This document shows, in pieces, positions 53,493-64,000 of a stretch of 64,000 nt of DNA; positions within the stretch are counted from its first letter, which is position 1; each line of letters starts with the position of its first letter. Under the pieces are notes generated by a model that was not told where the DNA came from, made no database searches, and saw only the letters and a list, made by a program, of their open reading frames with translations. The stretch is taken from positions 6,606,356 through 6,670,355 of the forward strand of contig SDUX01000007.1 in assembly GCA_008729055.1 (NCBI GenBank), given 5' to 3'. This DNA is from Pyropia haitanensis (taxonomy: Eukaryota > Rhodophyta > Bangiophyceae > Bangiales > Bangiaceae). The position numbers were made by a program, and so were the translations under genes.

Positions 53493-55648
53493 ATGTCGGC
53501 GTGGTTTGGTTCCCGCCGCACCACCGGCGGCACCGCGTCGGTGCGGTCGGCGTCGGGGGTGGCGGCGGCGGCGGCGGCGGCGGCGGCCGCCGCCGCAGCG
53601 GCGGCGGGGGGCGCCCATGGGGGGCCCGCCGACCCGCCGCAGGCGCAGCACCCGCCGCCGCCGCGGCGGCCGCCGCCGACGCCCGCGTCGCAAGACGCGT
53701 TTGCGCGGGGGTCGGTGGAGATGCTCGGGCCGCTGCCGGGGCTCGAGCCGTCCGCGTCGCCGGGGGGCGGGGGGGCGGGGGGGGGGGAGGTAGGGGGGGG
53801 AGGGGGGGGGCGCGGGCGTCGGCGGTGGCGGGGGGGGGGGGGTGGGGGGGGGGGGCACCCACCGCGGGTCCACTCCGCCCCGGGCGGTGTGGCCGCGGAT
53901 GGAGGCGGCGTGGTGGGCCACACGTACAGCTACACGGGGGGGGGGGACACGAGCGGCGAGGGCGCCGAAGGCCGCACCGTCGCGGCGTATGGGGGGGGCG
54001 GCGGGCTGGGCCTGCCGCTCACCACCGACGGCCTGGTGGGGGGTGGGGGTGGTGGCCATCGGCGGCGGCGAGGCGGCGGCGGTGGTGGTGTTGGCGGCTA
54101 CGGCGGGGGGGGGGGGCTGGGCGTCGACGCCCCCCCGGGGGGCACCATGTCGCGGAGCATGGGCTTCCGCGGCAGCCGTGGGGGGGAGGAGGCCGACTGG
54201 GGCGGCGTCCCGGTCGGCGGGGATGGCGTCGGTGGCGGCGGCGGCGGCGTCGGGGGGGTGGGCGGCGGCGGCGGTGGTGGGGGTGGCGGCGGCGGCGGCG
54301 GCGGTGGCATTGGGGGCTCCCGCTCGCGCTTGCGGGCGACGGGCGGGTGGGGGGGCGGGGGGGGGCTCTTTGCGCGCCTGTCGCGCCGGGGTGGGGGTGG
54401 CTGGCGGGAGGAGCGGGCGGCGCGGAAGCGGCGGGAGGGCCTCGCCCGCCGGGGCGGCGCCGCCGGCCTGGGCGGCCTTGGCGGCGGCGGTGGCCTTGGC
54501 AGCGGCGGTGGCGGCGGCGGCGGCGGCGGCGGCACCGCCGCGGGCGACGAGTTTGTCTGGTCCGCGGTCTCGTCGGTCGAGACGTTTGCAACGATGCGCG
54601 CCGGCGCGGCGCTGCGGCAGCCCGTCCTGTACCTGTCGGCGTATGGCGGGCGGTGGGCGTCGGACGTGTTGACGGGCCTTCACAACGCGGTCCGCCGGGA
54701 GCTCCTCGATATGTACGCGTGCACCGCGTCGATGCAGGAGCGGGGGCTGAACCTGACGCTCGCCGAGGTCGACGAGTTTGCCGCGTGGTGGTCCCTCTTC
54801 CGCGCCTTTGTCGCCGACTACTTTGTCGTGGAGGCGACAATCCTGCTGCCATGGGCCTACTCGGACGGCACGGGGGGGGGGGGAGGCCCAAGGGGGGCGA
54901 CGCCGCCGCCGCCGCCACCGCCACTGCTGCCGCGGCGGCCGCCGCGGCGGCCGCTGCCGCCGCCGCCGCCGCCGCCACCGCGTCGTCCTCGTCCCCGGCG
55001 GCCGCCGACGCGGACGACGAGGACGGCACCGCCGCGGCGGCGGCGGCGGCCGCCGCGGCGGCGGCTGACCCCGCCACGGCGGCCGCACGCCACGCCGCGT
55101 CGGTGGCGACCTTCCGCGCGGCGATGGCGGACCGCGCGGCCGAGGTGCAGGCGCTCGCCGCGGAGATTGACAACATCTTTACGGTCTTTCGGGCGACGCC
55201 CAGCGGGGAGGTACTGCCGCTCCTCTTCCGCACGCTCGACCAGTTCTCCCCGCGCCTCATTGCCTACTTTGCGCGCGCGGAGCGGATCCTCCCCAAGCTC
55301 ATCGCGCGGGCGCACACGCCCGCCGCGGCCGCGGCGGTCAGCGTCGCGACCGTCGACTGGATCCGGGAGGAGGGCGCGTCGGGCTGGGACGGCGTCGTCA
55401 TGTGTGGGCGCTGGATGGAGTCGCGGCCGCTGGCGGCCGCGTGGGCGGCCGCCCACATTCGGTGGGGGCACCGGCTGGGGTACGCGCGGGCCAAGCGGCG
55501 GTTTGAGGCGGGGCACGCGGCGATCGCCGAGGGGTTCCACCAGCGGCTGGTGGCGGCGCAGGGGGCGGCGGCGAATGGGGGTGTGGCGAATGCAGGGGGG
55601 GGGGGGGGGGGGGGTGGGGGGGGGGGACGCCGCTCCCGACGGCTCTAA
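53493..55648 (+). CDS. hemerythrin-like helical-bundle protein, metal ligands largely missing
   Basis: About 718 residues from the ATG at 53493 (MSAWFGSRRTTGG). The first 330 residues are Gly/Ala/Pro low complexity with basic patches. Then two half-bundles: PVLYLSAYGGRWASDVLTGLHNAVRRELLDMY, FAAWWSLFRAFVADYFVVEATILLPWA; and after an Ala/Asp insert AEVQALAAEIDNIFTVF, GEVLPLLFRTLDQFSPRLIAYF and ARAERILPKLI. The pattern (LHNAVRREL, lone E before LLPW, FRTLDQF, ER-LPKL) follows hemerythrin HHE domains. The first His is kept, but HHxxE is DYFVVE and the later His are Phe or Asp, so a di-iron site is doubtful. A shift at the G12 run 54872-54883 is needed between the halves. Ends in Gly/Arg. Function unknown. 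Confidence 0.6.
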
Positions 55649-56309
55649 AGAGCGCGCTCAGGAGGGACGGGGGGCGGGGGGAGGAAACCTCAAGAGTGTC
55701 GCCGGCGGTGGCTGCGACGACACCCCTGTTACCTCACGTGCTGTGCCGTCTTGTCCCTTCCCTCGCGGGTGCGTCTGTCCCGGGCGGCACCCCCTGGACG
55801 AGACACGCAGGGTGGTCATGACACTACTGCGGACGAGCCCATCTTGGCTGCTCCCCTCCCGCCCCGGGTGTGGCCCCATGTGCGGCCACGGCACCCGCCA
55901 TGCGCGCCAGTCGGCTGTGGACGCTCCGCGGTGGAGGGAGTAGCGGACGCGGCGCGCGGCGACTAGCGGCGGCGCTCCCTCGGCCGGGTCAGCTCGCGAT
56001 ACCTACCCTGCGTCCGCAGAGGGCCGCTGGGCCACAGGGAGAAGGAAAAAAAAAAAAGAAAAGAAACCATCGAGCGGGACCGCGACAGGGGGGTCCCCAG
56101 AGACCGCGGGGCCAGTCCCACCACGCTCCCCCTCCACCCGCCCACGCACCCGCTGGCGCCACTCCGTACGCCGCGCACCTCCCCGGGGCACCCCACACGC
56201 CCCCTCCCGTTTGCTCACCGCGCCCCTTTGTCCCGCATCCAGTCGCGGAACCCCCCCCCCCCCATGAACAGCCGCGCATCTCCCGTCCACCCACAGGTGG
56301 GGGGCGCGG
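55649..56309. other. convergent 3' intergenic region
   Basis: 661 bases between the hemerythrin-like and IST1 stops, with an A12 tract at 56047-56058. No gene is seen. Confidence 0.45.
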
Positions 56310-57454
56310 CTACCGCTTCAGCTTGGCCAGCCGGTCCATCATGTCATCGAGGTCCCCCCCTGCCGGGGGCGGCGCGCCGCCCCCCCCCGCCGGCGGCGGC
56401 AGCGGCGCCGACGCGCCGGGTGGCGGCGGCGCCACGCCGGGGTAGAGCGTGTGGGGGCCCGCCATTGGCGCCGGCGGTGGCGCCACGCCGTACCCGCCGC
56501 CGCCACCGCCGTCGCCGCCATACGGCGCGGGCGGCTGCGGCGCGCCATAGCCGCCGGGGGCGGGAGGGGCGCCATAGCCGCCAGGCGCGGGCGGCGCGCC
56601 ATACGTGCCGCCAGGCGCGGGCGGCGCGCCATAGCCGCCAGGCGCGTGAGCAGGGGCGTAACCACCCCCTCCGCCACCGTCTCCCCCGCTGCCGCCGTAC
56701 GAGTCCCCCCCGCCGCCATACGGCGCGCCCGGCGGCGCAGAGCCGTACGACGGTGGCGGCGGGTGCCCCCCCCGTCGGCCACCGACGCGTTGTGGAGGCC
56801 GTCCACGGGGGGCACCCACTCCACCCCGTACTGGGCCGCCACCTCCACCAGCCGCCCCGTCACGAGCACGCTGTCCGCGACAGGCGCACGGAGCTTGAGC
56901 ACCAACTGGTTGTCCACCCCCCGAGACAGCGAGTCGGTCGGCGCGTCGGGCCCCGCGAGGACCGTGTCGAGCGTCGTCCCAAAGTGGGCGCGCAGGGCGA
57001 GCACCGCCTCCCGCAGCTCCTTCACGTCCATGTGCGCGTCGGCAAACGCGGCGTTGATGACCGCCTCACGCACGTCGGGCGGCGCCGCGTCGAGCGTCGG
57101 CGACACCGCCACCACCCGCGACCGGGCGCGGAGAAGCTCCACGTAGACGGCGGCCAGCTGGAGGGCCTCCACGCCCAGCTGCTCCCGGATGATGGACTGC
57201 ATCTGGAGGCGGGCGAGCGCGTTTTGGTCGGACCGCAGCAGCTCCGCGACGCCGCGCTCGGACTTGCGGATGGCGTTGAGGGCCTTGTTTTTTTGGAGCT
57301 CCATCCGGTCCTTGGCGCACTTGCACGAGATGTTGAAGCGGAAGGTGTCAAAGGGGGGGGGGCCACGCGCCGCCGCCGCCGCTGCCCGGGCGGCCGCCGC
57401 AGCGGCCGCTTCGGCGGCCTTGTCCACCCGCGGCTTGCGATCAAAGAGGCCCAT
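56310..57454 (-). CDS. IST1: IST1-like ESCRT-III factor
   Basis: IST1 is an ESCRT-III-related protein that binds Vps4 and regulates membrane scission in multivesicular-body sorting and cytokinesis. The ATG at 57454 gives MGLFDRKPRVDK. After an Ala-rich insert, the IST1 core (about residues 35-225) follows: FDTFRFNISCKCAKDRMELQ, KNKALNAIRKSERGVAELL, ALARLQMQSIIREQLGVEA, LQLAAVYVELLRAR, VREAVINAAFADAHMDVKEL, LRAHFGTTLDTVLAG, and VNQLVLKL-like DNQLVLKLRAP. A Pro/Gly/Tyr linker with GGYGAPPAP repeats then leads to the C-terminal MIM1 motif DLDDMMDRLAKLKR that contacts MIT domains. A one-base shift in the C8 run at 56766-56773 joins core and tail; both are typical of the family, so I take it as one gene of about 380 residues. 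Confidence 0.85.
56540..56650 (-). repeat. 30-33 bp coding repeat (GGYGAPPAP) in IST1 linker
   Basis: Three to four near-identical units encoding GGYGAPPAP, one with an added Thr. Expansion by slippage in the flexible linker. Confidence 0.7.
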
Positions 57455-59143
57455 AGTGGCGGGGGCGAGCACAGGACAAGGGGGGGGGAGGGGAGGGCCG
57501 GGACCGGGCCTGCGACAAGGATGTGGGCAACCTTACCGCCGGGCACCGAGAGAAGGCAAATGGAAGAGGGAGTAGGGACGGAAGAAGGGGAAGAGGGGGG
57601 GAAACAAAGTGAAGACGAGGTCAACAAACGCAGGGAGGGGGGGGATGGACGTGGAAGAGGACAGGGACGGTAAACACACTAGACGAGGCGGTAGCAGCCA
57701 CCGGGCTCCCCGCCAGATGGCGTGGCCGACAAGCAAACAACTCTTGCCACCCGCCGCTGCCGCGACACGCCTGCCGCCTGCCGCTGCCGCGACACGCCTG
57801 CCTCCCGAGCAGGCTACGAAGACGCACCCGCCAGCCAATGTGCGAAGCCCTTCCCACTGTCCGCCAGCCCCAGCGTCGCACAGCAATGCAGCCCGACCCG
57901 GGGGCGGCAGCACCCCTGCGGCGAGGCGGGGCGGGGCGGCAGCGCGCGCGACGGGGGGGGATGGCAACGTCCGTGCCGCCGCGTCAGGCAAAAAACTTCC
58001 ACCTCGGTCGCGCCTCCCACGCCCGTGCGAGCGGCGAGAGCCCGCATGCCGCGTGCACGGCGCAACACTGGAAGCCGACCCCGCTTTGTAGCCAACCCGT
58101 GAGCCGCCCCGGCCCCACGCTTGTACGCGTCACCTCGCTGTACCGCGTCGATCGCAAAAGTACAAATCGTCCAGCCATCCGCTCGGGCACGTGCACAAGT
58201 GATGTGGTATTTGGACACAGTCCATGAGCGAGGTGCTCGTCTTCGTGTAAATACATGACCGAGAAGGTCGGCGCGCGGCACCGAGGGGCTGTCTCAACAC
58301 ACCAGCGCCCGCCGACTAACCCAGGTTACGGCGCTGATGTCACGGTCCGTCCCGGCACACAGCGGCGTTCCTTTGTCACCTGCATCCAATAGCACGGCCA
58401 GTGCGCCACTGTGGGCAACTGTCGCTATCCTCGTCCACTGGGCTGCGGTGTGAGCGCACCCGCCCGGTCGGCGCACGGGGTGAGCGCCGGGGGTGGCAGC
58501 TGCCGCGGCGGGCTGCCCTTTTGTCCACCGCGCGGCTCTGCCAGCGGCGGCAACGGAGGTGGCGGTGGCGGTGGGGGTGGCGGTGGCAGTTCCAGTACCA
58601 ATGATGGTGACAAAAGGCGGTGGCGGCGGCGGCAGGCGCAACAGCCGCAGCGGCGTGTTGCCCAGGCGTCCCGTGGCCACCTGGGGACCTCGAGGCGGGC
58701 ACCCCCCCGCCCCGCACTGAGATGCGCCACCCGCGCGCGGTGGGTGCGGGCAAGAGTCGGACGACCGCCGGTCGGGGCCATCTCGGTGAGGAAAACCGTG
58801 GTCGCCGACGCGGTCGGCTGCCGAGCCAACGACGGTGGCGAAGAATGCCGGTCCCACGGCCGCCTTGTTGCCGGCACAATGGCCGTTCTGGCCGAAACGG
58901 TTGGCGGCGGGAGGCGTCAACCATTACTTGGTGGCTGCTTCCCCCGCCGCGGGTCCCCGCGTCACCCATCGCAACGGCCCCGGTCGGCCACCGTGGCAGG
59001 CGTGCCGAGGGCCCCAAGTGGCCCGCCCCCAACCGACACGGCGGTCCCCCCCACCGTGGCTACCACCGCGGCCACCACGCCCACGCCTCGCCGCACCTGC
59101 CACCGACGCGGACGCCCAGCCACGGAACGGCGCTGGTCGCGGC

Positions 59144-59174
<31 letters not shown>

Positions 59175-59180
59175 GCCCCT

Positions 59181-59213
<33 letters not shown>

Positions 59214-60321
59214 TCCGCCGCTGCCGCTGCCGCCACCACTCCCACGACCGCAGGTACCATCACCGCCAGGGACCATCCTCCCAGACGCCCGCCAGCCGCC
59301 CCCGCCCAGCCGTCCGGCCGCATCCGCCGTCGCCAACCCCGCCCACCCCCCGCCGGCCGCCGCGCCACCCAAGCCCCGCGCCCGTCACAGCATGCACGCG
59401 GCGTCACGCCCACGGCCGCCCGCCGTCACCGCCAGCCACACACGCCCAGGGGCGCGCCACCCGCGGTGCGGTGGTGCCGGCCGTCACCATCGCCCCAACG
59501 GGGACAGGGGGGTCGACGCGGGCCGAGTGGAGGTGCGGGCAGGGCTCCCCCCCCCCAGCCGCGACGCACCCGCACAGACGCGGCCGACGGGGAGGTGCCG
59601 CCGCCGCCGGTGGCCCGCCATGCGGGGGGGAGGAAGGGGGCGCGGCGGTCGCGGGGTTGCGTGACGCGGGAGTGTGCGGGTGCGATCAGGGCGCGACGTT
59701 ATTTCGACCTGCGTTTTCCGGCGGACCGTTGGCTGAGGGGGGGCGGGAAGCGCCGGGTTGGGGGGACGGGAACGCGCGCGCCGCGCACCGCCGGTGGGTC
59801 CTTACAGTGAGGCCACCACAGTTGGGGCGAGGGGACGCCCCCGGCGCCTCTGTCCGCTCCCCCCCCCCCCCCCGCGTCCACCCTTCCACCCCAGTGCCAC
59901 ACAACCCGGCCGTCGTCACGGCGCGGGAGTCAGTGTGGACTCTGTGCGCACGGCAGCGGTCACGCGGGGGCGCCCGCACCCCCCGCCGCCTTCCTGCCCT
60001 CGCGCCGCCCCTGCGTGCGCCGGCCGCCCTCTTATCACCCCCCGCGCCCCGCTCTCCGTCGCACGCTCGGCGCCGGCGGTTTGCGTGGCGTGCGCCCGCG
60101 GTGCCTCTGGGTGTGGTGTGTTGGTCGTGCAAGCCGCCGGTCGCGGCCGCCGGGGGGCGGCTCGAAAGCGCGCGCGCACCGTTGTCAGGGAGGCTGTTGC
60201 TTCGGCGGCAGTGGGCGCGAATCCTTCCCCCCCCCCACCCCCCCCCCCCCCCGCCCCCCGGCTCATCTCATCTGGCCGCCGTGGGTAGGGGAAGGGTGGG
60301 TGGGCGGGTGGCGGCGGCGTC
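57455..60321. other. divergent intergenic region, 2.9 kb
   Basis: Between IST1 (-) and the LSD1-like gene (+). No domain is recognised in any frame. Contains imperfect GCC repeats (59140-59240), a duplicated short unit at 57757-57803 (CTGCCGCGACACGCCTGCC type) and C-rich DNA just before 60322. Confidence 0.4.
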
Positions 60322-61298
60322 ATGCCCGCCGCGGACGACCCGCTGGCACGGCTCCACGGCCGCGTCGCGTGCGACGCGTACTTTGCCGCCTTCTTCCACT
60401 CGCCCGAGGTCGAGCGCGCGCGGTCGGGCCATGGCTTTCCCCGCGTCGGCGGCCGAGATATGGGTAAGCGGCGGGGAGGGTGTGTGACGGCGAGAGGGGG
60501 AGGAGGGGGGGGGGGAGAAGAATAAAATGGAATAGTGGGAGGAGGGGGGGGAAGGGGGGTGGTGGGCACGGCAGGAGGGGAGACGTGAGATGAGGGGGGA
60601 GGGGTGAAGTGGGGAGGGAGGGATGGGGGAGGAGGGGCGGATGAATGGTAGCGGGACGTCAACCTGACGCTGGGGGACTGGTTCATGTGCGTCGACGGCG
60701 TTTCGGCGGCTTGCAGACTTCTACTCGGCCATTGAGGGCGTGCGCTACTATGGCGGCATTGAACAGGTACGTTGCCGGGGAGTGGGGGGGAGAGACACGG
60801 AGCGGGACCCTGCTGCTGCCTGTCTCCGACGAGGTGGCAGGGGCCGGTGGGTGGGTGCGGGGGGCGGTGGAGCCGCCCGCGGTCGTCGCCGGGTGCCGCC
60901 GCCGGCGGTCGCGGCGGCGCCCTCCCCCTTCCTTTCGCCCCCTTCCTCCCCCCGAACCTGCCCGCGCGCTACGTGCCGCGGCTCGTCAGCCCTGACCGGC
61001 CGCCGCCGCCCTCTGCGGGGGGCGCTTGCCAGCGAGGAGCGCGGCAGACACCCCCCCCTTTCCCCACACCGAGCGGTGCCGTGACAGGTGGTGAGCCGCC
61101 CGCCGCGCCCGTGGGGCGGCGCTGCCCGCGTCGGCGTCGGCCGGCCGGTCGGGCGCCTGCGTACCGGCTGCGGCTCTCCTCTGCGGTGGACCCAGCGGCC
61201 GCGATCGCTGGCGGTGGCCGCCGCCGCCCCTTTCGCTGCCACGGGCCGGCCGCCGGCGGCGCGCCGGCGGCCGACCGCCGCGCCGCGTCGCCGCAGCA

Positions 61299-61344
<46 letters not shown>

Positions 61345-62176
61345 TGGCAGCGTCGGCACACGCCCCGGCCTCTTCGTGGAGGGGGGCAGCGGTGGCGATG
61401 GTGGCGGCCGCCAGTCGGGCCGCTCGCTCTTCTGCCGGACGGGAGAGGGGGGGGGGTCACGGCCGGCGCGGCGGGGTCGCTGCTCGTCTTCCGCATCGGG
61501 CGGTGCGAGGCACCCGCCCGCCCGCTGTGGGGCGGTGCTTCGGGGGCGGGTGGGGGTTTGCGCTACGACGCCGCGGAGGGGGGCCGCCACCGACGCCGTC
61601 GTCGACGACAGGGGTCGCCGCCGCCACGGCAGCAGGGAGGGTGGCGGGGAGATTGGCGCTATCCTGGCGACACCTCTGGCTCGGCGGCACGCCCTCTTCA
61701 GCTTGGCCGGGCGAAGAGGAGCAGCGGGACGTCCTCGTCGCTCCGCCTTGCTGTTTGCGCCCGTGCGCGAGACAGGGACTGACTCGCGACGACGTGCATG
61801 CACCTGCTCGCTTGCCTCCGTGGCCTCTTTTTCTACTATGTCTCTCCCTCTTCGCCTCTCCTCCGTTTCTCGGTCCGCCCCCCCCTCCTCCCCCCCTCCG
61901 TCCGTCTTCCCATGGCAGGTGATTGCCCAGCGGCGGTTCAACGATATCGCCGACTCGCTGGCGCTACCAAAGACGTGTACCGCCGGCGGGACGCTGATGA
62001 AGAACAACTACATCAAGTATGCGCTGCCGCGGGAGGCGGCGCTGCACGCCCTCCTCGACGCCACCTACCGGCGAGTGGGGCTGTATGTCGCGTCGGGCGA
62101 GCGCCACCCGTCGGTTGGGGCCGCGGGGGGCGGCGCCGGCGCTGGCTCCCCCCCAGACGCTGCGGCTACGTCGGCG

Positions 62177-62207
<31 letters not shown>

Positions 62208-64000
62208 GGGAGCCCGCCGAGTGGCGTCGGGGCATTCGCCCGTTTTCTCCCCCACTCCAGGCCGGCGTGCGCGGGTGCGAGGTGGCGGCTTCGGCCCGCC
62301 CCGGCCGCGCGGGCGACGAGGAGGCGGACAGCAACGTGCGGGACTGGGAGGAGCACTCGGAGACGACCGCCGCGGTCATCGCGGCGCGCACGCTCGTCAA
62401 TGATGTGGAGGAGATGGAGCGGGCGCAGCCTGAACTGGAAGCCCCCATTGCCGCCCGCGCCGTCTACCTCGACGTGCGCAACCACCTCATCCGCATGTGG
62501 TACCGAGACGTGGGGTCCCGGCTGGGCATCGCCGCCGCGCTGGCGGACGTGCCCCCCGAGTTTCACAGCGTGGGCGTGCTGGCGTTTTCCTACCTCGAGC
62601 GTCACGGCGTGATCAACGCGGGCGCACTGCCCGTGGGGAGGTCCCCGGTGGCCGCCCGCGTGCGGGAGCTCCAAGCCGCACCCCCCGACCACCGGCCATG
62701 GCCCCAGCGGCGGACACGGCGACAGCGGGTGGCGGTCGTGGGGGCGGGCATGGCGGGCCTAGCCGCGGCCCGTCAGCTCGTGTCGTTTGGCTTGTCGGTG
62801 ACCATCCTCGAGGCGCAGGACCGGCTCGGCGGGCGCATCCAAACCGACAGCGACACGTTTGGCGGCGTGCCCGTCGACCTGGGCGCCATGCTCATCACGG
62901 GAATTGCGCAAAACCCGCTGGCGGTGGTGGCCGCCCAGGTGGGCGCCGCGTCGGTCGTCGTGCAGCCGGCGTGTCCGCTGTTTGACACAGACGGGCGCCA
63001 GGTGGACGCGGACGCGGACCGGGCGGCGGAGGCGGAATTCAACGCCATCCTCGAGGAAGTCGACGCCCGCCGCCGCAACGAGGCGGCGTCGCTGTCAACC
63101 ACATCCCTGGGGGAGGTGGTGCGTGCGACGTGGCGGCGGCGCGAAAAGATGCGGCTGATGGCCGCAACACGCGCGCAGGGGGCGGCTCGGAGCGCAGTGG
63201 CACGGCGACTGGTCAAGCGGGAGCGCCAGGAGGTGGGGGTGGGCGGGGATCCAGGCGGTGTCGAAGACGCTGACGCGCCTAGGACTGCATCTCACGAGGA
63301 CGAGGCAGCGGCTGACGGGGGCGGCGCGCCGGGCCACACGGGTGTCGGTAGGAACGGCCCTAGACGTAGCGACGCGGGCGGTGGTGGCGACAGCGATGGC
63401 GCGGACACTGGCGGCAGCGATGGCGCAGCTACGCCTGACAAGCCACCCCGCATGACCCCCAGCTCTGTCAGCAGTAACCCACTGATGGTGCGGCTCCTCC
63501 GGTGGCACCAGGCCAACCTAGAGTACGGCTGCGCCGCCGACGTTAATGACGTTTCGGCGGTGCACTGGGATCAGGACGACCCGTACGGCTTTGAGGGCGA
63601 CCACGTGCTTCTGCGGCGGGGCTTTCGGCCCATTCTGGATGGCATGACGGCGGGGCTCGAGCAGTTTATTCAGACGGGCAAGGTAGTGACCAAGGTGGCG
63701 TGGCGAGGGAGCGGCGTCACCCTCACCACCGTCAACCGGGCGGCTGTGGACGCCGCAACGACGACCGCGTCCGCGGGTGCCCCCGCCCTCCCCCCTCCGT
63801 CGCCCGCGACGGCCGACTTTGACGCGGTGGTGATTACTGCGCCGCTCGGGGTGCTCAAGGCGAGGGCCATTACGTTTAGCCCGCCACTGCCGCCCCGAAA
63901 GGCGGTGGCCATCCGGCGGCTCGGCTGTGGGGGCTTGATGAAGGTGGCCCTCTCCTTCCCGAGCGTCTTTTGGGCGCCCGACGACCTATTTGGCACCCTC
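60322..64000 (+). CDS. ARID-SWIRM-amine oxidase histone demethylase, LSD1/KDM1-like (cut at right edge)
   Basis: FAD-dependent lysine demethylase of chromatin. Exon 1 is 60322-60463, intron to 60716 (GTAAGC...TGCAG), exon 2 60717-60766, intron to 61918 (GTACGT...GGCAG), exon 3 61919 to the edge; about 758 residues visible. ARID domain first (residues about 10-105): FPRVGGRDM / DFYSAIEGVRYYGGIEQ / VIAQRRFNDIADSLALPKT, LMKNNYIKYALPRE; the exons join it in frame. SWIRM domain (about 245-310): VRNHLIRMWYRDV, FSYLERHGVINAG. Amine oxidase: VAVVGAGMAGLAAARQL with the FAD-ribose Glu in ILEAQDRLGGRI, DLGAMLITGIAQNPL, WHQANLEYGCAADVNDVS, HWDQDDPYGFEGDH, ITAPLGVLKA, and the active Lys in GGLMKVALSF. Where LSD1 has the coiled-coil Tower, this one has about 110 residues of Gly/Asp-rich sequence. 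Confidence 0.9.
61302..61341. repeat. GGC trinucleotide microsatellite in intron
   Basis: About 13 units in intron 2 of the LSD1-like gene, likely length variable. Confidence 0.75.

Noticed and set aside
51167..55088. Several open frames of 300-1,100 codons on the - strand
   Set aside because: Arg/Pro/Ala/Gly composition typical of antisense GC-rich DNA; they overlap the inverted-repeat element and the hemerythrin-like gene and show no domain.

Overview
This is nuclear DNA from a GC-rich photosynthetic eukaryote, most likely a red alga of the Porphyra/Pyropia kind. The reasons are a RedCAP-type light-harvesting protein, plastid presequences with an N-terminal Phe (MVAFV, MAFV, MAAFV), genes with no or few introns, frequent GTACGT splice donors, and genes dense in Ala/Pro/Gly low complexity. 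Nothing looks bacterial or organellar: there are no operons, and splice sites and AATAAA motifs are present.

Layout. 1-6.4 kb: the 5' part of a TRAPPC2L-like gene (-), a divergent GCN5 acetyltransferase (+), and a family-4 glycosyltransferase with an areA-like N-terminal motif (+). 6.8-18.2 kb: a coiled-coil four-TM protein (-), a secreted Pro-rich protein (+), a plastid sugar transporter (+), a plastid cysteine synthase (-), and a secreted protein with a minisatellite (-). 18.2-20.8 kb: intergenic DNA with an alternating four-copy motif, a tRNA-Asp(GUC) gene interrupted in its T loop, and a long hairpin. 20.8-33.9 kb: a lumazine-synthase-like gene (+), a very long Ala/Pro-rich gene (-), an ApbE/flavin-reductase fusion (-), and a membrane histidine acid phosphatase (+). 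35-45.3 kb: two low-complexity genes (+), a DUF6816 thylakoid-lumen protein (+), BET3/TRAPPC3 (-), and a RedCAP LHC-like gene (+). 45.9-49 kb: an SMN-like protein without a Tudor domain (-) and a small plastid-type protein (-). 49-57.5 kb: a terminal-inverted-repeat element, a hemerythrin-like bundle protein (+), and IST1 of the ESCRT-III system (-). 60.3 kb to the end: an ARID-SWIRM-amine-oxidase LSD1-type demethylase (+), cut by the window edge.

Themes. Two vesicle-tethering subunits (TRAPPC2L, BET3) and IST1 serve membrane traffic. GCN5 and the LSD1-like enzyme are chromatin writers and erasers. SMN belongs to snRNP assembly. Six proteins look plastid targeted (sugar transporter, cysteine synthase, lumazine-synthase-like, DUF6816, RedCAP, small unknown). 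These are independent genes, not one pathway.

At least nine genes stay open only if the reading frame changes inside or near a G or C homopolymer of seven or more bases. I read these as probable assembly indels. For such genes the span is given end to end and the break is described.
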